DNA from: Rhodocyclales bacterium
Lineage (GTDB): Bacteria > Pseudomonadota > Gammaproteobacteria > Burkholderiales > Rhodocyclaceae
Assembly: GCA_016214145.1 (NCBI GenBank)
Contig: JACRPA010000006.1
Span: 1-64,000, forward strand
Length of the DNA stretch: 64,000 nucleotides
Direction: 5' to 3'
Positions 36,225 through 44,540 of the stretch are shown one piece after another; position 1 is the first letter of the stretch; every line of letters starts with the position of its first letter. A program made the translations under genes and the position numbers. Below the pieces are notes generated by a model. That model had not been told where the DNA came from, ran no database searches, and worked only from the letters and a program-made list of their open reading frames with translations.

Positions 36225-37320
36225 GTTCGCCTTCCGCCCGCGCGAATGGTGGCAGCGACTGGTCGCACCGATCGATCCGACGCTGCTGGCGCTGCTGGCG
36301 CTGCTGCTCGGCTACGCCCTGCTCGTGCTGGCGAGCGCCTCGCCGGAACGGCTCAACAATCAGTTCATCAATCTCGCCGTGGCTTTGGTGGTGATGCGCG
36401 TGGCCTCGCAGATGCCGCCGCAGCGCCTCATGCACCTGGCCCTGCCGCTCTACCTGTTCGGCGTGCTGTTGCTCGTTGCCGTCGCCCTGTTCGGCGACGT
36501 CTCCAAGGGCGCCAAGCGCTGGCTCAATCTCGGCTTCATGCGCATCCAGCCCTCGGAAATCATGAAGATCGCCATGCCGCTCATGCTGGCCTGGTATTTC
36601 CAGAAGCACGAAGCCATGCTGCGCCTGCGCGACTGGGCCGCCGCCGCCCTCATCCTGCTGCTGCCCGTCGCCCTCATCGCCAGGCAGCCGGATCTCGGCA
36701 CGGCGATTCTCGTGTTCGCGGCGGGCTTTTTCGTCATTTTTCTCGCCGGCCTGTCCTGGAAGGTCATGGCCCTGCTCTTCGTCGGCGGCCTGGCCAGCCT
36801 GCCTTTCGCCTGGACGCTGCTGCGCGACTACCAGCGCCATCGCATCCTGACCCTGATCGATCCCGAGTCCGATCCGCTCGGCAAGGGTTTCCACATCATC
36901 CAGTCGACCATCGCCGTCGGCTCCGGCGGCATTCTCGGCAAGGGCTGGGGCAACGGCACGCAGACGCACCTCGAATTCATCCCGGAACGGCATACCGATT
37001 TCATCTTCGCCGTGCTCTCCGAGGAGTTCGGCCTGCTCGGCAACACCTTCCTGCTGGTGCTCTATGCGCTCCTCATCGGCCGCGGCCTGATGATCGCCGC
37101 CAACGCGCCGACGCTGTTCTCGCGCCTGCTGGCCGGCAGCGTGACCCTGATCTTCTTCACCTATGCCTTCGTGAACATGGGCATGGTGAGCGGCATCCTG
37201 CCGGTGGTGGGCGTGCCGCTGCCCTTCGTCAGCTACGGCGGCACGGCGCTGGTGACGCTGTTCCTCGGCGTGGGCATACTGATGAGCATCCACAAGCATC
37301 GCATGCTTGTGCAAAAGTGA
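36217..37320 (+). CDS. mrdB: Peptidoglycan glycosyltransferase RodA
   Basis: A protein of 367 aa of the SEDS family with ten membrane spans: SKGAKRWLNLGFMRIQPSEI, IARQPDLGTAILVFAAGFF (the catalytic Asp region lies in QPDLGTA), GWGNGTQTHLEFIPERHTDF and GGTALVTLFLGVGILMSIHK. It polymerises glycan strands with PBP2. It starts within the mrdA 3' end, so coupled translation is likely. The last bases merge into a GTGAGGAG repeat. Confidence 0.96.
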   Translation: MTEFAFRPREWWQRLVAPIDPTLLALLALLLGYALLVLASASPERLNNQFINLAVALVVMRVASQMPPQRLMHLALPLYLFGVLLLVAVALFGDVSKGAKRWLNLGFMRIQPSEIMKIAMPLMLAWYFQKHEAMLRLRDWAAAALILLLPVALIARQPDLGTAILVFAAGFFVIFLAGLSWKVMALLFVGGLASLPFAWTLLRDYQRHRILTLIDPESDPLGKGFHIIQSTIAVGSGGILGKGWGNGTQTHLEFIPERHTDFIFAVLSEEFGLLGNTFLLVLYALLIGRGLMIAANAPTLFSRLLAGSVTLIFFTYAFVNMGMVSGILPVVGVPLPFVSYGGTALVTLFLGVGILMSIHKHRMLVQK

Positions 37321-37347
37321 GGAGTGAGGCGTGAGGAGTGAGGAGTG
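37317..37347 (+). repeat. GTGAGGAGTGAGG repeat carrying the rlpA start
   Basis: Three overlapping GTGAGGAGT/GTGAGGCGT units. The GTG at 37331, within the repeat, is the only usable start for rlpA; an in-frame TGA stop lies at 37325. The mrdB stop (37318-37320) is also inside the repeat. Confidence 0.8.
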
Positions 37348-38317
37348 GTTTGTCCTTGCCTGCGTTGCGATAATGCTGACCGCCTGCGGCAGCCAGCCGC
37401 CGCGCGCCATTGAGCGCGAGGAACCTGCGGCCGTGAAGCCGGCGCCGCAAAAGCCGAGTTATGTCCTGAAGAAGGGCGGCGGTTTCTACCAGGACGACGG
37501 TCCGGGCGACAGCGTGCCGGACAACCTCGATGCGATCCCTGACGCCCAGCCGAGGGCCGAACCGCTGCACCGCTTCGCCAACCGGCCGTATTCCGTGCTG
37601 GGCCGGGACTATGTGCCCTATCAGGAGTTGAAGCCCTACAAGGCGCGCGGCATCGGCAGCTGGTACGGGCGCAAGTTCCACGGCCAGAAGACCTCCAGCG
37701 GCGAGGCCTACGACATGTTCGCCATGACGGCGGCGCACCCGACGCTGCCGCTTCCCAGCTACGTCCGGGTGACGAACCTCGCCAATGGCAAGTCGGTGGT
37801 CGTGCGGGTGAACGACCGCGGCCCCTTCCTGCACGACCGCGTGATCGACCTCTCCTATGCCGCCGCCTGGAAGCTCGGCTATGTCGGCAGCGGCAGCGCG
37901 CAGGTCGAGGTGGAGAGCGTGCTGCCGGGCGACGCCCCGAAGGAAGCCCCGGCGGGGGACACGCTGCTGGCGGCGGCACCGGCGAGGCCGGAAACAGCGG
38001 GCGCGGCCGCTGCAGCCGACCCCATTGCCCAGATCGCTGCCGCCGCCCCCGCCGATCCGCCGCCGCTGCCGGCCGTGCAGGAGCTGCGCGGCACGTTCCT
38101 CCAGCTCGGCGCCTTCGGCAATCTCGACAACGCGGAAAGCTTTCGCGCCCGCATCCTCAAGCAGTTGACCTGGCTGGGCGAAACCATCCACGTTCATCCC
38201 AAGGACGGCATGTACCGCCTGCATCTCGGCCCCTATCGCGATGCGCAGGAAGCCGGCCGCGTGGCCGAGCGCATCCGCGAGGCGCTCGCCTTCAAGCCCT
38301 TCGTCGTACAGCGCTGA
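37331..38317 (+). CDS. rlpA: RlpA-like lipoprotein (septal ring lytic transglycosylase)
   Basis: A protein of 328 aa from a GTG start. Signal peptide MRSEEWFVLACVAIMLTACG with lipobox LTACGS. A double-psi beta-barrel follows with GIGSWYGRKFHGQKTSSGEA, YDMFAMTAAHPTLPLPSYVR and VVVRVNDRGPFLHDRVIDLS (catalytic-type Asp), then an Ala/Pro linker and a C-terminal SPOR domain (about 255-328: FLQLGAFGNLDNAESFRARI). RlpA cuts denuded glycan at the septum. MRSEEW is encoded by the upstream GTGAGGAG repeat. Confidence 0.93.
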   Translation: MRSEEWFVLACVAIMLTACGSQPPRAIEREEPAAVKPAPQKPSYVLKKGGGFYQDDGPGDSVPDNLDAIPDAQPRAEPLHRFANRPYSVLGRDYVPYQELKPYKARGIGSWYGRKFHGQKTSSGEAYDMFAMTAAHPTLPLPSYVRVTNLANGKSVVVRVNDRGPFLHDRVIDLSYAAAWKLGYVGSGSAQVEVESVLPGDAPKEAPAGDTLLAAAPARPETAGAAAAADPIAQIAAAAPADPPPLPAVQELRGTFLQLGAFGNLDNAESFRARILKQLTWLGETIHVHPKDGMYRLHLGPYRDAQEAGRVAERIREALAFKPFVVQR

Positions 38318-38320
38318 CGG

Positions 38321-38326
38321 TATAAT
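38321..38326 (+). promoter_or_regulatory. Possible -10 element for dacC
   Basis: A perfect TATAAT lies 27 bases before the dacC start, in the short gap after rlpA. No convincing -35 is seen 16-18 bases upstream, so this is a candidate only. Confidence 0.35.
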
Positions 38327-38353
38327 TTCCCGTTTTCCCTCCGCCTCTATCCG

Positions 38354-39478
38354 ATGAGACTTCCGGCTTTTCTGCTTTCACTTTTCTTCGCCGGGCTGGC
38401 CCAGGCGCAGATCCTGCCCCAGGCGCCCACGATTGCAGCCAAATCCTGGTTGCTGCTCGACTATTCGACCGGCCAGGCGCTGGCGTCCTACAACCCCGAC
38501 GAGCGCGTCGAGCCGGCCTCGCTGACCAAGCTGATGACGGCCTATGTGGTGCTGGGAGCCTTGAAGGAAGGCAGGATCAAGCCCGCGCAGACGGTGCCGG
38601 TGTCGGAGCGGGCGTGGAAGACGCAGGGTTCGCGCATGTTCATCGAGCCGAAGCGGCCCGTGACGGTCGACGAACTGCTGCGCGGCATGATCGTGCAGTC
38701 GGGCAACGATGCCTGCATTGCGCTGGCGGAAGCCGTTGCCGGCACGGAAGAGGCCTTTGTCCAGTCGATGAACCGGGAAGCGCAGCGGCTCGGGTTGAAG
38801 GCCACGCACTTCGCCAACGCCACCGGCCTGTCCGATCCGCAGCATTATTCGACGGCGCGCGATCTGGGCGCGCTGGCGGCGGCGCTGATCCGCGACTTTC
38901 CCGAGCATTACCCGCTCTACGCCCTGCGCGAATACAGCTACAACCGCATCAGCCAGGCCAACCGCAATCGCCTGCTCTGGCTGGATCCCGCCGTCGACGG
39001 CGTCAAGACCGGGCACACCGAGAATGCCGGCTATTGCCTGATCGCCTCGGCCCGGCGCGGGCCGCGCCGCCTGCTGTCGGTGGTGATGGGCACGGCCTCC
39101 GACGCCATGCGCACGCAGGAGTCGCAGAAGCTGCTCAACTTCGGCTTTCAGTTCTTCGACGCGGTGAAGCTCTATGCCAGGGACCAGGAGGTGTCCCGGC
39201 TCAAGGTGTGGAAGGGTGCGCAGAACACCGTGAAGGCGGGATTCCTCGAGGATTTCACCCTGTCGCTGCCCAAGGGCATGGCGGAAAAGATCAAGGCCAG
39301 CCTGGTCAGCAACCAGCCGCTCCTGGCCCCGGTGCAGAAGGGCCAGCGCATCGCCACGCTCAGGCTCACGCTCGACGACAAGCCCTATGGCGAGTATCCC
39401 GTCCTGGCGCTGGAAGCCGTGCCGGTGGCCGGCATGATCGGCCGCGCCTGGGACACGCTGCGCCTCTGGTTCGAATGA
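38354..39478 (+). CDS. dacC: D-alanyl-D-alanine carboxypeptidase (PBP5/6 family)
   Basis: A protein of 374 aa with a signal peptide (cut near AQAQI). Penicillin-binding motifs: SLTK at Ser56-Lys59 (SLTKLMTAYVV), SGN in MIVQSGNDACIAL, and KTGH in DGVKTGHTENAGYC. The C-terminal PBP5 domain and an amphipathic membrane-anchoring helix (GMIGRAWDTLRLWFE) end the protein. It trims pentapeptides in peptidoglycan. The stop overlaps dat by ATGA. Confidence 0.95.
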   Translation: MRLPAFLLSLFFAGLAQAQILPQAPTIAAKSWLLLDYSTGQALASYNPDERVEPASLTKLMTAYVVLGALKEGRIKPAQTVPVSERAWKTQGSRMFIEPKRPVTVDELLRGMIVQSGNDACIALAEAVAGTEEAFVQSMNREAQRLGLKATHFANATGLSDPQHYSTARDLGALAAALIRDFPEHYPLYALREYSYNRISQANRNRLLWLDPAVDGVKTGHTENAGYCLIASARRGPRRLLSVVMGTASDAMRTQESQKLLNFGFQFFDAVKLYARDQEVSRLKVWKGAQNTVKAGFLEDFTLSLPKGMAEKIKASLVSNQPLLAPVQKGQRIATLRLTLDDKPYGEYPVLALEAVPVAGMIGRAWDTLRLWFE

Positions 39479-40335
39479 GCACCGTTTTCCTCAACGGACA
39501 GTTCATGCCGATCGCCGAGGCGAAAGTTTCGGCCATGGACCGCGGCTTCCTCTTCGGCGATGGCGCCTACGAGGTGATCCCGGTCTATTCGCGGCGGCCC
39601 TTCCGCCTGGCCGAGCATCTTGCCCGCCTGCGCCACACCCTCGACGGCATCCGGCTGGACAACCCGCACGGAGACGCGGAGTGGGCCCGGCTGATCGGCG
39701 AGATCATTGCGCGCAACGCGGGGGAGGACCAGTCGGTCTACCTGCAGATCACGCGCGGCGCGGATACCCGGCGCAATCATGCCTTCCCGGCCCGGGTGAC
39801 GCCGACGGTGTACATCATGTCCGAGCCGCTGGTCACGCCGCCGCCGTCACAGCGCGAAACCGGCATCGCCGCGGTGTCGGCGCCGGACGTGCGCTGGCTG
39901 CGCTGCGACCTGAAGACGACCTCGCTGCTGGCCAACTGCCTGCTGCGCCAGCTGGCGGCCGATGCCGGCTGCGTCGAGACGATCCTTTTCCGCGACGGTT
40001 TCATGACCGAAGGCGCCGCCTCCAACATTTTCGCCGTGAAGCACGGCGTGCTGCTGGCGCCGCCGAAGAACCACCTGATGCTGCCCGGCATCACCTACGA
40101 CGTCGTGATCGAGCTGGCCGCTGCGAATGGATTGCCGATCGAGGTGCGCGATGTGCTCGAGGAAGAGGCGCGCACCGCCGACGAATTGTGGATGACTTCC
40201 TCGACCAAGGAGGTGCTGCCGATCACCGTGCTCGACGGCCGGTTCATCGGAACGGGCAAGCCTGGACCCGCCTTTCAAATGATGTACGCCTGGTACCAGG
40301 ATTTCAAGCAGACGGTGATGCGCGCGGGTGAGTGA
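39475..40335 (+). CDS. dat: D-amino-acid aminotransferase
   Basis: A protein of 286 aa of PLP fold-type IV: MDRGFLFGDGAYEVIPVYSR, then LRCDLKTTSLLANCLLRQLA with the PLP-binding Lys, and FMTEGAASNIFAVKHGVLLA. It interconverts D-alanine and D-glutamate with keto acids, supplying peptidoglycan precursors. It overlaps both dacC (ATGA) and ybeD (8 bases), so the wall genes and lipoate genes form one transcript. Confidence 0.93.
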   Translation: MSTVFLNGQFMPIAEAKVSAMDRGFLFGDGAYEVIPVYSRRPFRLAEHLARLRHTLDGIRLDNPHGDAEWARLIGEIIARNAGEDQSVYLQITRGADTRRNHAFPARVTPTVYIMSEPLVTPPPSQRETGIAAVSAPDVRWLRCDLKTTSLLANCLLRQLAADAGCVETILFRDGFMTEGAASNIFAVKHGVLLAPPKNHLMLPGITYDVVIELAAANGLPIEVRDVLEEEARTADELWMTSSTKEVLPITVLDGRFIGTGKPGPAFQMMYAWYQDFKQTVMRAGE

Positions 40336-40591
40336 AGAATCCCTTCTGAAGTTTCCCTGCGAGTTCCCCATCAAGGTCATGGGGCAGCGGCACGACGGCT
40401 TCGCCCAGGCCGTGCTGGAAGTGGTGCTGCGCCACGCGCCGGATTTCGACGCCGCCGGCATGGGAATGCGGCCCAGCGCGAAGGGCAATTACATGAGCCT
40501 GACCTGCACCATCCGCGCCGTCTCGCGCGAGCAGCTCGACGCGCTCTACCGCGAACTGTCGGCCCATCCGCTGGTCAAGGTGGTCTTGTGA
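40328..40591 (+). CDS. ybeD: YbeD family protein (DUF493)
   Basis: A protein of 87 aa from a GTG start, beginning MSEESLLKFPCEFPIKVMGQ, with SLTCTIRAVSREQLDALYRE near the C-terminus: an ACT-like regulatory fold. YbeD regularly precedes lipB, and its role is unknown, perhaps in lipoate regulation. Its stop overlaps the lipB GTG start (GTGA at 40588-40591). Confidence 0.9.
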   Translation: MSEESLLKFPCEFPIKVMGQRHDGFAQAVLEVVLRHAPDFDAAGMGMRPSAKGNYMSLTCTIRAVSREQLDALYRELSAHPLVKVVL

Positions 40592-41283
40592 CGAGCCCGT
40601 CTCGTAGGTCGGGCTTCAGCCCGACATCGAGCGCCCCTGTCCCACAGGGATTTCCTTCGGTCATCGGGCTGAAGCCCGACCTACGCATTCGCCGTCTTGG
40701 GCGGACTGACTTTGTGCCGACCTGGCGCGCCATGCAGCGCTTCACCGCCGAACGCGACGCCGCCACGCCCGACGAGCTGTGGCTCACCGCGCACCCGCCG
40801 GTGTTCACCCAGGGCCAGGGCGGCAAGCCGGAGCACCTCCTGCGCGACATCGGCATTCCCGTCGTGAAGATCGACCGCGGCGGCCAGATCACCTACCACG
40901 GCCCCGGCCAGGCGGTGGCCTACCTGCTGGTCGACCTGGCGCGGCGCGGCCTCAAGGTGCGCGAGCTGGTCTCGCGCATCGAGCAGGCGGTGATCGACCT
41001 GCTCGCTGGCTATGGCCTGCGCGGTGAGCGCATTCCAGGCGCGCCGGGCGTGTATGTCGGCGGCGCCAAGATCGCCGCGCTGGGCCTGCGCGTGAAGGGC
41101 GGCTGCTGCTACCATGGCGTGGCGCTCAACGTGGACATGGAACTCGCGCCGTTTTCGGCGATCAATCCCTGCGGCTACCCCGGATTGAAAGTCACGCAGC
41201 TGCGCGATCTCGGCGTCGCGGACGGCTGGGAAGCCGCCGGCGACAAGCTGCTGGCGCAGCTGACAAGGCAGATCGAACAGTGA
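40588..41283 (+). CDS. lipB: Octanoyltransferase LipB with repeat-encoded N-terminal extension
   Basis: A protein of 231 aa. The LipB core begins at about residue 34 ([20 protein letters not shown]) and has [60 protein letters not shown] (active-site Lys) and [20 protein letters not shown] (active-site Cys-type region in NPCGYPG). It moves octanoyl from ACP to lipoyl domains. The first 33 residues are mostly encoded by an 81-base palindromic repeat (40604-40684). The GTG start is supported by its GTGA overlap with ybeD; no ATG lies between the repeat and the core. Confidence 0.93.
   Translation: MTSPSRRSGFSPTSSAPVPQGFPSVIGLKPDLRIRRLGRTDFVPTWRAMQRFTAERDAATPDELWLTAHPPVFTQGQGGKPEHLLRDIGIPVVKIDRGGQITYHGPGQAVAYLLVDLARRGLKVRELVSRIEQAVIDLLAGYGLRGERIPGAPGVYVGGAKIAALGLRVKGGCCYHGVALNVDMELAPFSAINPCGYPGLKVTQLRDLGVADGWEAAGDKLLAQLTRQIEQ
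40604..40684. repeat. GTAGGTCGGGCTTCAGCCCGAC element inside lipB
   Basis: Outer arms GTAGGTCGGGCTTCAGCCCG and CGGGCTGAAGCCCGACCTAC are inverted copies. The middle contains GTCCCACAGGGATTTCCTTC, which recurs in reverse at 51346-51427. Exactly 81 bases, 27 codons, so lipB stays in frame. Confidence 0.92.
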
Positions 41284-42227
41284 CAAACGAAAAACCGCAC
41301 AAGCAGAAAGGCGAGGCAAAGACCGCCCGCATCCCCATCAAGGTGGTGCCGGCCGCCGTGCCCCTGAAGAAGCCCGACTGGATCCGCGTCAAGGCCGGCA
41401 ACAGCCACGCCCGCTTCGGCGAGGTGAAGCGCATCCTGCGCGATGCCGCCCTGCACACGGTGTGCGAAGAGGCCTCCTGCCCGAACATCGGCGAGTGCTT
41501 CGGCAAGGGCACCGCCACCTTCATGATCCTCGGCGACCTGTGCACGCGGCGCTGCCCGTTCTGCGACGTCGGCCACGGCAAGCCGCTCGCGCCCGACGCG
41601 CAGGAGCCGGCGCACCTGGCGCAGACGGTGGCGGCGATGAAGTTGCGCTACGTCGTCATCACCAGCGTCGACCGCGACGATCTGCGCGACGGCGGCGCGC
41701 AGCACTTCGCCGACTGCATCCGCGCCGTGCGCGAAGCGTCGCCGGCGACGCGCATCGAAATCCTCGTGCCGGACTTCCGCGGCCGGCTGGACATCGCCGT
41801 GGACATCCTCACCGCCACGCCGCCGGATGTCTTCAACCACAACCTGGAAACCGTGCCGCGGCTCTACAGGCAGGCGCGGCCCGGCGCCGACTACGCCCAT
41901 TCGCTGGCCCTGCTGAAGGCCTTCAAGGCGCGCAATCCGCGCATCCCGACCAAGTCCGGCCTGATGGTCGGCATCGGCGAAACCGACGAGGAAATCCTCG
42001 CCGTCATGCGCGACCTGCGCGCTCACGACGTCAACATGCTCACCGTCGGCCAGTATCTGGCGCCCTCCGGCCACCACCTGCCGGTGCTGCGCTACGTGCA
42101 CCCGGACGTCTTCGCGATGTTCGGGCGCGAGGCGCAGGCCATGGGCTTCTCGCACGCCGCCTGCGGGCCGATGGTGCGCTCCAGCTACCACGCCGACCAG
42201 CAGGCGCACCTGGCCGGCGTAAGCTGA
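41280..42227 (+). CDS. lipA: Lipoyl synthase
   Basis: A protein of 315 aa, radical SAM. The N-terminal auxiliary cluster cysteines are in [16 protein letters not shown]. The radical SAM motif is [11 protein letters not shown] (CxxxCxxC). [20 protein letters not shown] and [20 protein letters not shown] are typical of LipA. It inserts sulfur into octanoyl groups at lipoyl domains. The ATG overlaps the lipB stop by four bases. Confidence 0.97.
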   Translation: MTNEKPHKQKGEAKTARIPIKVVPAAVPLKKPDWIRVKAGNSHARFGEVKRILRDAALHTVCEEASCPNIGECFGKGTATFMILGDLCTRRCPFCDVGHGKPLAPDAQEPAHLAQTVAAMKLRYVVITSVDRDDLRDGGAQHFADCIRAVREASPATRIEILVPDFRGRLDIAVDILTATPPDVFNHNLETVPRLYRQARPGADYAHSLALLKAFKARNPRIPTKSGLMVGIGETDEEILAVMRDLRAHDVNMLTVGQYLAPSGHHLPVLRYVHPDVFAMFGREAQAMGFSHAACGPMVRSSYHADQQAHLAGVS

Positions 42228-42236
42228 AAAGCCGCC

Positions 42237-42713
42237 ATGTTGCGAATCCTGCTGCTGATCGTTTCCCTGGCCATCTCCGGCGCCGCGCAAGCCCAGGCCC
42301 GCGTCGGCGAAACGGCGCCCGCCTTCGACACCCGCCTGCTGGACGGCAAGTCCCTGCCGGCCGCGGCCCTGAAGGGCAAGGCGGTGCTGGTGGTGTTCTG
42401 GGCGACCTGGTGCCCGGCCTGCCAGAAAGAGCTGCCGGAATTGCAGAAGCTGTACGAAAAATACCGCTCGCGGGGCTTCGAGATCCTCGCCCTGTCGGTC
42501 GATGCCGACGCCTTCACGGTCGAGGAATTCTGGAAGGATCACGACTACGGCTTTCCCGTCGCCATGCGGGCGCCGCAGCATGCGAAGGTCTTTGGCGGCA
42601 TCCGGGGCACGCCCACTCTCTTCATCCTCGATCGCCAGAGCGCGCTGCGCATGGCGCACATCGGTGCGCTCGGATTGCAGCAGCTGGAAGCGAAACTCCT
42701 GCCCTTTCTCTGA
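42237..42713 (+). CDS. TlpA-like thioredoxin, periplasmic
   Basis: A protein of 158 aa with a signal peptide (MLRILLLIVSLAISGAAQAQ). RVGETAPAFDTRLLDGKSLP leads the redoxin domain; the active site is FWATWCPACQKELPELQ (WCxxC, about residues 57-61), with cis-Pro in IRGTPTLFILD. It likely reduces or oxidises thiols in the periplasm, for example for cytochrome c maturation. It follows lipA closely (9 bases) and converges on the hemerythrin gene (4 bases between stops). Confidence 0.92.
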   Translation: MLRILLLIVSLAISGAAQAQARVGETAPAFDTRLLDGKSLPAAALKGKAVLVVFWATWCPACQKELPELQKLYEKYRSRGFEILALSVDADAFTVEEFWKDHDYGFPVAMRAPQHAKVFGGIRGTPTLFILDRQSALRMAHIGALGLQQLEAKLLPFL

Positions 42714-42717
42714 ATGC

Positions 42718-43116
42718 CTAGGCGGCCTGCGAATCCGGAATGTATTTCCGGTCCCGGCCCATGATGTGATCGATCAGCCAGTGGGTGAGGAAGTCGATGG
42801 TGTCCACGCCGACGTTGCCGTCGCCTTCCTCGCACCGCGCGCGCAGTTCGCCGATCGCATCGATGAAATACTTGTGATCGGCCTGGTGCCGGGGCAATTC
42901 GGCATGGCTGATGCGCCGCATGTGGGCTTCTTCATCCCTGAAGTGCTGTTCGACGTACTTTCCCAGCTCCGCGAACAGTTCGACCATGAAATCCCTGCCG
43001 CGCCGTTCGAGGATGGCCTCATGCAGTTGATTGATGAGCGCGAACAACCCCTTGTGCTGGCTGTCGAGATGCTTGTCGCTCACGCTGTAGCGCTCCGACC
43101 AGTCGATGTAGGCCAT
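42718..43116 (-). CDS. Bacteriohemerythrin
   Basis: A protein of 132 aa, one four-helix hemerythrin domain with all di-iron ligands visible: LDSQHKGLFALINQLHEAIL (His), KYVEQHFRDEEAHMRR (His, Glu), HQADHKYF (His) and FLTHWLIDHIMGRDRKYIPD (His, His, Asp). It binds oxygen reversibly, for storage or supply to oxygen-using enzymes in microaerobic life. Single gene. Confidence 0.95.
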   Translation of the reverse strand: MAYIDWSERYSVSDKHLDSQHKGLFALINQLHEAILERRGRDFMVELFAELGKYVEQHFRDEEAHMRRISHAELPRHQADHKYFIDAIGELRARCEEGDGNVGVDTIDFLTHWLIDHIMGRDRKYIPDSQAA

Positions 43117-43181
43117 CTTTCCGTTGCCGCTTGCCCTGAATCAGGTCGAAGGAATATACCTCAAGGCGGTTGTCCTGTCCG

Positions 43182-43715
43182 TTACCCCAGCCGCGTTTGG
43201 GCCAGGGCGGAATCGACCGCCCGCTTGTAGAGGATGTAATCCAATTCCGGCGCCGGTGCGCCGAGCCGGGTGGCGACGGCGGAAATCTGGCCGCGGTGAT
43301 GCACCATGTGGCCCATCATGTGGGTGAGCACATCGCGCACCCAGTTGCGCCGCTCCTTGCTCTCCGTGCTGCGATAGGCGATCTCGGATTCGAAGAAGGC
43401 GTCAGGCTTCATCTCCAGCCAGTGCTGCAGGCCGCGCATTTCCTGGCGCAGGGCATTCTTCAGCTCGCGCCAGTCCGGATGGTGAATCACCTTGAAGTCG
43501 ACGATCGGGCTTTCGCCCTGCAGGCGCAGCCGCCACAATTCCCCCACCACCAGAATGTGGTCGACGGTCTGGTGGATGGTGGAAAAAGGCAGCCCCTGCG
43601 GTTCGGTGAGGGTCTTCGGGTCGAGCCGGTCGAGGCACTCGAACAGCGCCTCGTTGGCCCAGTGCTGGTAGTCGGCCTGGTAGATGAAGTACTGCTTCCA
43701 GCTCAGTGCGCTCAT
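43182..43715 (-). CDS. DinB family protein
   Basis: A protein of 177 aa, helical, with metal-binding-type histidines TVDHILVVGELWRLR near the N-terminus and THMMGHMVHHRGQISAVATR near the C-terminus, the DinB pattern (three His). Members include thiol transferases, such as bacillithiol and mycothiol transferases, but the role here is unknown. Its start overlaps nothing; a divergent DUF4197 gene begins 50 bases away. Confidence 0.9.
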   Translation of the reverse strand: MSALSWKQYFIYQADYQHWANEALFECLDRLDPKTLTEPQGLPFSTIHQTVDHILVVGELWRLRLQGESPIVDFKVIHHPDWRELKNALRQEMRGLQHWLEMKPDAFFESEIAYRSTESKERRNWVRDVLTHMMGHMVHHRGQISAVATRLGAPAPELDYILYKRAVDSALAQTRLG

Positions 43716-43765
43716 CTGGCTATCCTTTCATGCGAGAATGCGGGCAGAACAACGGGAGCTACGAC

Positions 43766-44458
43766 ATGGCTACTCCTCTGCGCATTTTCATCGGTTTGCT
43801 CTGGCTTGTCATCTTCTCTTCTGCGCGCGCCGCGGGCCTGGAGGACATCAGCCAGCAGGACAGCAGCGGCGCCCTGAGGCAGGCGCTGACCCAGGGCGCT
43901 TCGGCGGCGGTGGCCGGCCTCGGCAGGCCGGACGGCTTCCTCGGCAACCCCAAGGTGAAGATTCCCCTGCCGGAGAGCCTGCAGAAAGCCGAGAAGCTCA
44001 TGCGCAAGCTGGGCATGGGCAAGCGCGCCGACGAGCTCATCACCACCATGAACCGCGCCGCCGAGGCCGCCGTGCCGGAAGCGAAGGAACTGCTGGTCAA
44101 CTCCGTCAAGCAGATGACGCTGCAGGACGCCAAGGGCATCCTCACCGGCGGCGACGATTCGGCGACGCAGTATTTCAAGCGCACCACTTCGGCGCCGCTG
44201 ACCGAGAAGTTCCTGCCGATCGTGAAGAAGGCGACGGAGAAGGTGAAGCTGGCCGAGAAGTACAACCGCTATGCCAGGCAGGCCGCCAAGCTCGGCCTCC
44301 TCGACGAAAAGGATGCCAGCCTCGAGGACTACGTCACGCAGAAGGCGCTCGACGGCCTGTTCCTCATGATCGCCGAGGAGGAGCGGGCGATCCGCAAGAA
44401 TCCCCTCGGCCAGGCCAGCAGCCTGCTGCAGAAGGTCTTCGGCGCCCTGAACAAATAA
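43766..44458 (+). CDS. DUF4197 domain-containing protein
   Basis: A protein of 230 aa with signal peptide (MATPLRIFIGLLWLVIFSSA, cut near RAAG). Then GLEDISQQDSSGALRQALTQ, GFLGNPKVKIPLPESLQKAE, LGMGKRADELITTMNRAAEA, DAKGILTGGDDSATQYFKRT and DYVTQKALDGLFLMIAEEER, which together are the DUF4197 signature. A periplasmic helical protein of unknown function found widely in proteobacteria and Bacteroidetes. Single gene, followed by a palindromic repeat. Confidence 0.9.
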   Translation: MATPLRIFIGLLWLVIFSSARAAGLEDISQQDSSGALRQALTQGASAAVAGLGRPDGFLGNPKVKIPLPESLQKAEKLMRKLGMGKRADELITTMNRAAEAAVPEAKELLVNSVKQMTLQDAKGILTGGDDSATQYFKRTTSAPLTEKFLPIVKKATEKVKLAEKYNRYARQAAKLGLLDEKDASLEDYVTQKALDGLFLMIAEEERAIRKNPLGQASSLLQKVFGALNK

Positions 44459-44462
44459 TCAA

Positions 44463-44525
44463 GCCGCGGATTTCGCGGATGAACGCGGATTTGGTGTATC
44501 CGCGCAAATCGGCGTAATCCGCGGC
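44463..44525. repeat. GCCGCGGATT / AATCCGCGGC palindromic repeat
   Basis: Ten-base perfect outer arms, with further CGCGGAT units and their inverse inside, in the 82-base gap between the DUF4197 gene and rep. Confidence 0.85.
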
Positions 44526-44540
44526 TAATCTTTTCATTGC

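Noticed and set aside
40687-40690. An ATT start for lipB immediately after the repeat
   Set aside because: ATT is a very rare start and has no Shine-Dalgarno here, while the GTG at 40588 overlaps the ybeD stop as a coupled start would.
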